NCBI RefSeq assembly: GCF_047607725.1
Contig: NZ_JBLKSS010000181.1
Location: forward strand, 1-7,762
Reading direction: 5' to 3'
Source of the DNA: JBLKSS01 sp047607725
GTDB lineage: Bacteria; Pseudomonadota; Gammaproteobacteria; Enterobacterales; Enterobacteriaceae
DNA: 7,762 nt
Shown in pieces: positions 5,078-7,762 of this stretch. The stretch's first letter is position 1. Every line of letters starts with the position of its first letter. A program made the position numbers and the translations under genes. Below the pieces are notes generated by a model. That model was given only the letters and a program-made list of their open reading frames with translations, was not told the DNA's origin and ran no database searches.

Positions 5078-6865
5078 GGTGGGCCTCCTTACTCGCGGTG
5101 GCCGGCGCTTCCGCCTCGCTGCCGTAAACCCGCTTGGCGGGCGGTAGAGTGGTGATTTTCACGTCGCTATAATCCAGCCGGCCGCCGCCGTCGGACGTAG
5201 CGAACGCCAGGGTATGCTTAAGGAAATTGACATCGTCGCGGGCGGTACAGCCTTCGTCGAGACGTTGATGCGCACCGCGTGATTCCCGGCGATGAAACGC
5301 CGAATGCGCCATGCATTCCGCCACGTCAAGCCCGTGCTGCAACTCCAGCACATACAGCAAGTCGGTGTTGAAGACGCTGCTGGTATCCTGGATCTTAACC
5401 CGTTTAAACCGCTCTTTCAGCTCGGAGAGCTTATCGACGGTCTTTTGCATCAGCTCGGGAGTGTGATAAATGCCGCAGCCTTCCTCCATACTCAGGCCCA
5501 TTTCGTCGCGCAGGGTGCTCCAGCTCTCGGTACCGTCCTGGCGCTGCAGCGACCGCAGGCGCTCGGTGATATCCCGCGCCAGACTGTCCAGCGCCACGCC
5601 GTTGGCGGGTGAACTCTGCTGGGCGCGCAATGCCGCCTGTTCCCCGGCGATGCGACCGAAGACCACCAGCTCCGCCAGCGAGTTGGAGCCCAGCCGATTG
5701 GCGCCGTGCAGCCCCACCGAGGAGCATTTCCCCACCGCGAGCAGCCCCTGCACGCGGGTTTGGCACAGTGGGTCGGTCTCTATGCCCCCCATGGTTTAAT
5801 GGGCGGTGGGACGCACCGGAATCGGCTCATGCACCGGATCGACGCCCACATAGGCTTTGGCCAGCTCGCAGATAAACGGCAGCCGTTCTTGCAGCTTTTT
5901 GGCGCCCAGATGACGTAGATCCAGATGTACAACGTCGCCGCGCGGAGTGGCGATGGTGCGCCCGGCACGCCATTCATGCCAAAAAGCCTGCGAGAGTTTG
6001 TCTCTGGGGCTCAGCTCCATATATTTGTTTTTCGGTTCGCCAAGCGGGGTTTCCGGCCCCATCCCGTAATCCTGCAGATAGCGATAGCCGTCTTTGTTGA
6101 CCATGATGCCGCCTTCGCCGCGGCAGCCTTCGGTTATCAAGATACCTGAACCGGGCAGGCCGGTCGGATGGTATTGCACAAATTCCATATCGCGCAGGGG
6201 AACACCGTGACGTAGGGCCATGCCCATGCCGTCGCCGGTGACGATACCGCCGTTGGTATTGTAGCGGTACACGCTGCCGGCGCCGCCGGTGGCCAGTATC
6301 ACCGCGTTGGCGCGAAACTGCACCAGTTGGCTTTCCATCATGTTGATGGCCACCAGCCCACGGGCCTGCCCGTCGTCGACCAGCAAATCCAGCACAAAAT
6401 ACTCATCAAAGCGTTGGATTTGCGGAAATTGCAGCGAGGTCTGAAACAACGTGTGCAGCAAGTGGAAACCGGTTTTATCGGTGGCGAACCAGGTGCGTTC
6501 GATTTTCATCCCGCCAAAGCGCCTGACGTTGACGGTGCCGTCGGCTTTGCGGTTCCACGGGCAGCCCCATGCTCCAATTGGATCATCTCCCGCGGGCAGT
6601 CGCGCACGAAAGTATCGACCACGTCCTGTTCACACAGCCAGTCGCCGCCGGAGACCGTATCGTGAAAATGTTCGGCAAAACTGTCGTGATCTTGGGTGAC
6701 GGCGGCGGCCCCCCCTTCGGCCGCCCAGCTGTGGCTGCGCATGGGATAGACTTTGGATATCAAGGCAATCTTGAGCAGAGGCTCCGCCTGTGCCACGGCG
6801 ATGGCGGCGCGTAGTCCCGCCCCGCCGGCGCCGATGATAGCGATATCGCAATTAATGACCGACAT
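5070..6865 (-). pseudogene. frdA: Fumarate reductase flavoprotein, one frameshift and one nonsense codon
   Basis: FrdA is the catalytic subunit reducing fumarate to succinate. Three frame pieces align end to end with E. coli FrdA. The first (6865-6573) has the FAD-binding IIGAGGAGLRAA, the flavinylation His in RSHSWAAEGG, and HDTVSGGDWLCEQDVVD. The second (6570-5799) has GGMKIERTWFA, ATGGAGSVYRYNTNGG, the active-site HPTGLPGSG, and RPTAH. The third (5795-5070) has TMGGIETD, HGANRLGSNSLAE, and KITTLPPAKRVYG. One base is missing near 6569-6571, where GAG-C-ATGG should read Glu-Leu-Trp. A TAA at 5798-5796 replaces the Tyr codon of the conserved HYTMGG. Repaired, the protein has about 598 residues (E. 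coli 602). I chose ATG 6865 because GGAG lies six bases before it. The upstream in-frame ATG at 6877 lacks such a site. The stop overlaps frdB. A conserved Glu in the FAD-binding VGECSS segment is Lys here (VGKCSS). Confidence 0.95.
5081..5087 (-). promoter_or_regulatory. Ribosome binding site that fixes the frdB start
   Basis: The minus strand reads about AGGAGG six bases before ATG 5077, inside the last codons of frdA. It is one of the strongest Shine-Dalgarno sequences in the window. It shows that translation was meant to begin at 5077, upstream of the frameshift, and not at the internal GTG at 4994. Confidence 0.75.
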
Positions 6866-6916
6866 AGCGTTCTCCATTGCTTAGTAAATAATGCTCAAAT
6901 AATAAATGGGCGCTGT

Positions 6917-6930
6917 GGCCGCCCGCGGCC
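6917..6930. repeat. GC palindrome between transporter stop and frdA
   Basis: GGCCGCCCGCGGCC is an inverted repeat lying immediately downstream of the transporter stop codon (6931-6933). It can form a short stem with a small loop but lacks a following T tract. It may be a weak transcription pause site or a processing hairpin in a transporter-frd transcript. No FNR box is apparent in the 65-base gap to frdA. Confidence 0.3.
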
Positions 6931-7623
6931 TCATACCACCATTAACATCCAGGGGTAGCCGATGACCAACAGTAGTACCAGGAAAATCGCGCCGAAGATG
7001 GTACCCAATCGCCAATAATCGGCGGTCGGAAGGTAGCCACTGCCGTAGTAAATCGGGCTGGGACCGGTGCCATAAGGGGTGATAATCCCCATGATACCCA
7101 GCGACGTGACCAGCAGCAGGCAAAATACCATCACGTTAATGCCCGGAATCGCGACGCCTATCGCCAGTACCGCCGGTAGCAGCGTGGTGGTATGGGCGGT
7201 GGTGCTGGCAAACAAAACAAGTAGTGCAGCAGGTAAAACACCAGCACCAGCGCCAAGGTGGCCTGTACCGGCGGGATACCGCCCAGTATCTGCGCCCCCA
7301 GCTTGCCCAGCCAGGCGATAAAGCCGACGTCGGACAGACCAGCCGCCAGGGTGACCAGGGTGGCGAACCAGACGAAGGTATTCCAGGCCGGTTTGTTGCC
7401 GGTGATATCGCTCCAGTCCAACACGCCGCTCAGCAGCATCAACACCACTACCATCAGGCCAGCTACCGCCGGTTCGATAAAGGCGGTGGCAAAGATCCAG
7501 CACAGCAGCGCCATACAGACAAAGACCAGCAGCAAGATCTTTTTACGCGATAGTTTGGCCAACTCGCTTTCCGCCCAGCGTGGCACTTCGGCATTTTCTT
7601 TCACGCCGGGCGGATACAGCCAG
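6931..7623 (-). pseudogene. CitT/TtdT-type dicarboxylate (DASS) antiporter, truncated and frameshifted
   Basis: This is an inner-membrane carrier of the divalent anion:sodium symporter family, whose CitT and TtdT members exchange citrate or tartrate for succinate. Only the C-terminal half, about 228 residues, is present. It runs from WLYPPGVK and VPRWAESELAKL, through hydrophobic helices with NTFVWFATLVTLA and GFIAWLGKLGAQI, to the signature TPYGTGPSPIYYGSGYLPTADYW and a last helix. The frame is broken at 7210-7219, where AAACA is doubled (TGTTT twice on the coding strand). Removing five bases restores LLHYLFASTTAHT, matching the LLRYFFASATAYT segment of TtdT. Upstream, homology stops exactly at the insertion-sequence boundary, so roughly 250 N-terminal residues lie elsewhere or are gone. 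Its position just before frdA fits export of the succinate made by fumarate reductase. The specific substrate pair cannot be told. Confidence 0.88.
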
Positions 7624-7762
7624 GTAAGCGCCCCGTGGAGGACGTCTTGAATTATTGGTGGGTTTGTTGTATGGCCCGGTAAGAATATGTTCCACTACGA
7701 TGCCTAGTGAACCCGCATCCTATAAGGGACGGCTGTCAGATCATGGATAATCCGGCGATGAT
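7624..7762 (+). mobile_element. Right insertion-sequence end, IS66-like
   Basis: The element enters the window at 7624 with GTAAGCGCCCC and continues beyond the right edge. Positions 7624-7757 are the exact reverse complement of 134-1. An ATG at 7743-7745, preceded by AAGGGA, begins an open frame (M-D-N-P-A-M) that runs off the end and is presumably the first transposition gene. A possible weak promoter TTGAAT (7647-7652), 17 bases, TATGGC (7670-7675) points into it. The junction lies inside the transporter gene, which it interrupts. The family assignment to IS66 rests on the GTAA terminus and the leader layout. Confidence 0.6.
7743..7762 (+). CDS. Start of an insertion-sequence gene, cut by window edge
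   Basis: ATG at 7743, with AAGGGA about a dozen bases upstream, opens a frame of six complete codons before the window ends. The same start occurs in mirror image at 15-13 on the minus strand. It lies 119 bases inside the element terminus. In IS66-type elements the first gene is tnpA, and the fragment is too short to confirm that. Confidence 0.35.

Noticed and set aside
6866..6930. FNR binding site upstream of frdA
   Set aside because: fnr-type control is expected for frd, but no TTGAT-N4-ATCAA-like sequence is present in the gap. The closest stretch, TTGAGCATTATTTA, is too poor a match.
1..7762. CRISPR array, tRNA, rRNA, phage or defence genes
   Set aside because: No regularly spaced repeats, cloverleaf or rRNA-like sequence, or related protein motifs were seen on either strand.

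Overview
The window reads as enterobacterial chromosomal DNA from a genome undergoing reductive decay. The best fit is a Sodalis-type insect endosymbiont, although this is an inference from gene content, since no marker gene is present. Every recognisable protein aligns well to Escherichia or Yersinia families. Of five recognisable chromosomal genes plus one doubtful one, however, only the AraC-type regulator has an uninterrupted full-length frame. The rest carry small indels, a stop codon, an insertion-sequence truncation or an internal loss.

Layout, left to right. Positions 1-134 are one end of an insertion sequence, which returns as a perfect inverted copy at 7624-7757. Its GTAAGCG terminus suggests the IS66 family. 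Next come about 350 bases of unrecognised debris, then a strong terminator and an OmpF-type porin gene on the minus strand, broken by a 4-base tandem duplication. About 1.25 kb follow without an intact gene: the porin control region, a decayed membrane-protein-like stretch, an orphan ribosome binding site and an A+T-rich segment. A Rob-like regulator lies on the plus strand at 2906-3835. Convergent to it, on the minus strand, is a fumarate reductase operon (frdA-frdB-frdC order), preceded by the 3' half of a dicarboxylate/succinate-type transporter gene cut by the right-hand insertion sequence.

Originally the transporter and fumarate reductase probably formed one anaerobic module: FrdABCD reduces fumarate to succinate with electrons from menaquinol, and a CitT/TtdT-type carrier exchanges succinate for another di- or tricarboxylate. 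Here all of its parts are damaged. frdA has a 1-base deletion and a TAA in place of a Tyr codon. frdB has a 1-base deletion at codon 14. The anchor gene is FrdC-like in its first half only, and there is no room for frdD. The transporter has a 5-base tandem duplication and has lost its N-terminal half. In the bacteria where it is best studied, Rob also acts on porin expression through the micF RNA, so its position between the porin and frd genes is notable, though the adjacency may be chance.

I see no new defence system, CRISPR array, RNA gene or biosynthetic cluster. The interest lies in the fresh and well resolved inactivating lesions, the paired inverted insertion-sequence ends, the odd frdC/frdD remnant, and a few unexplained palindromes.
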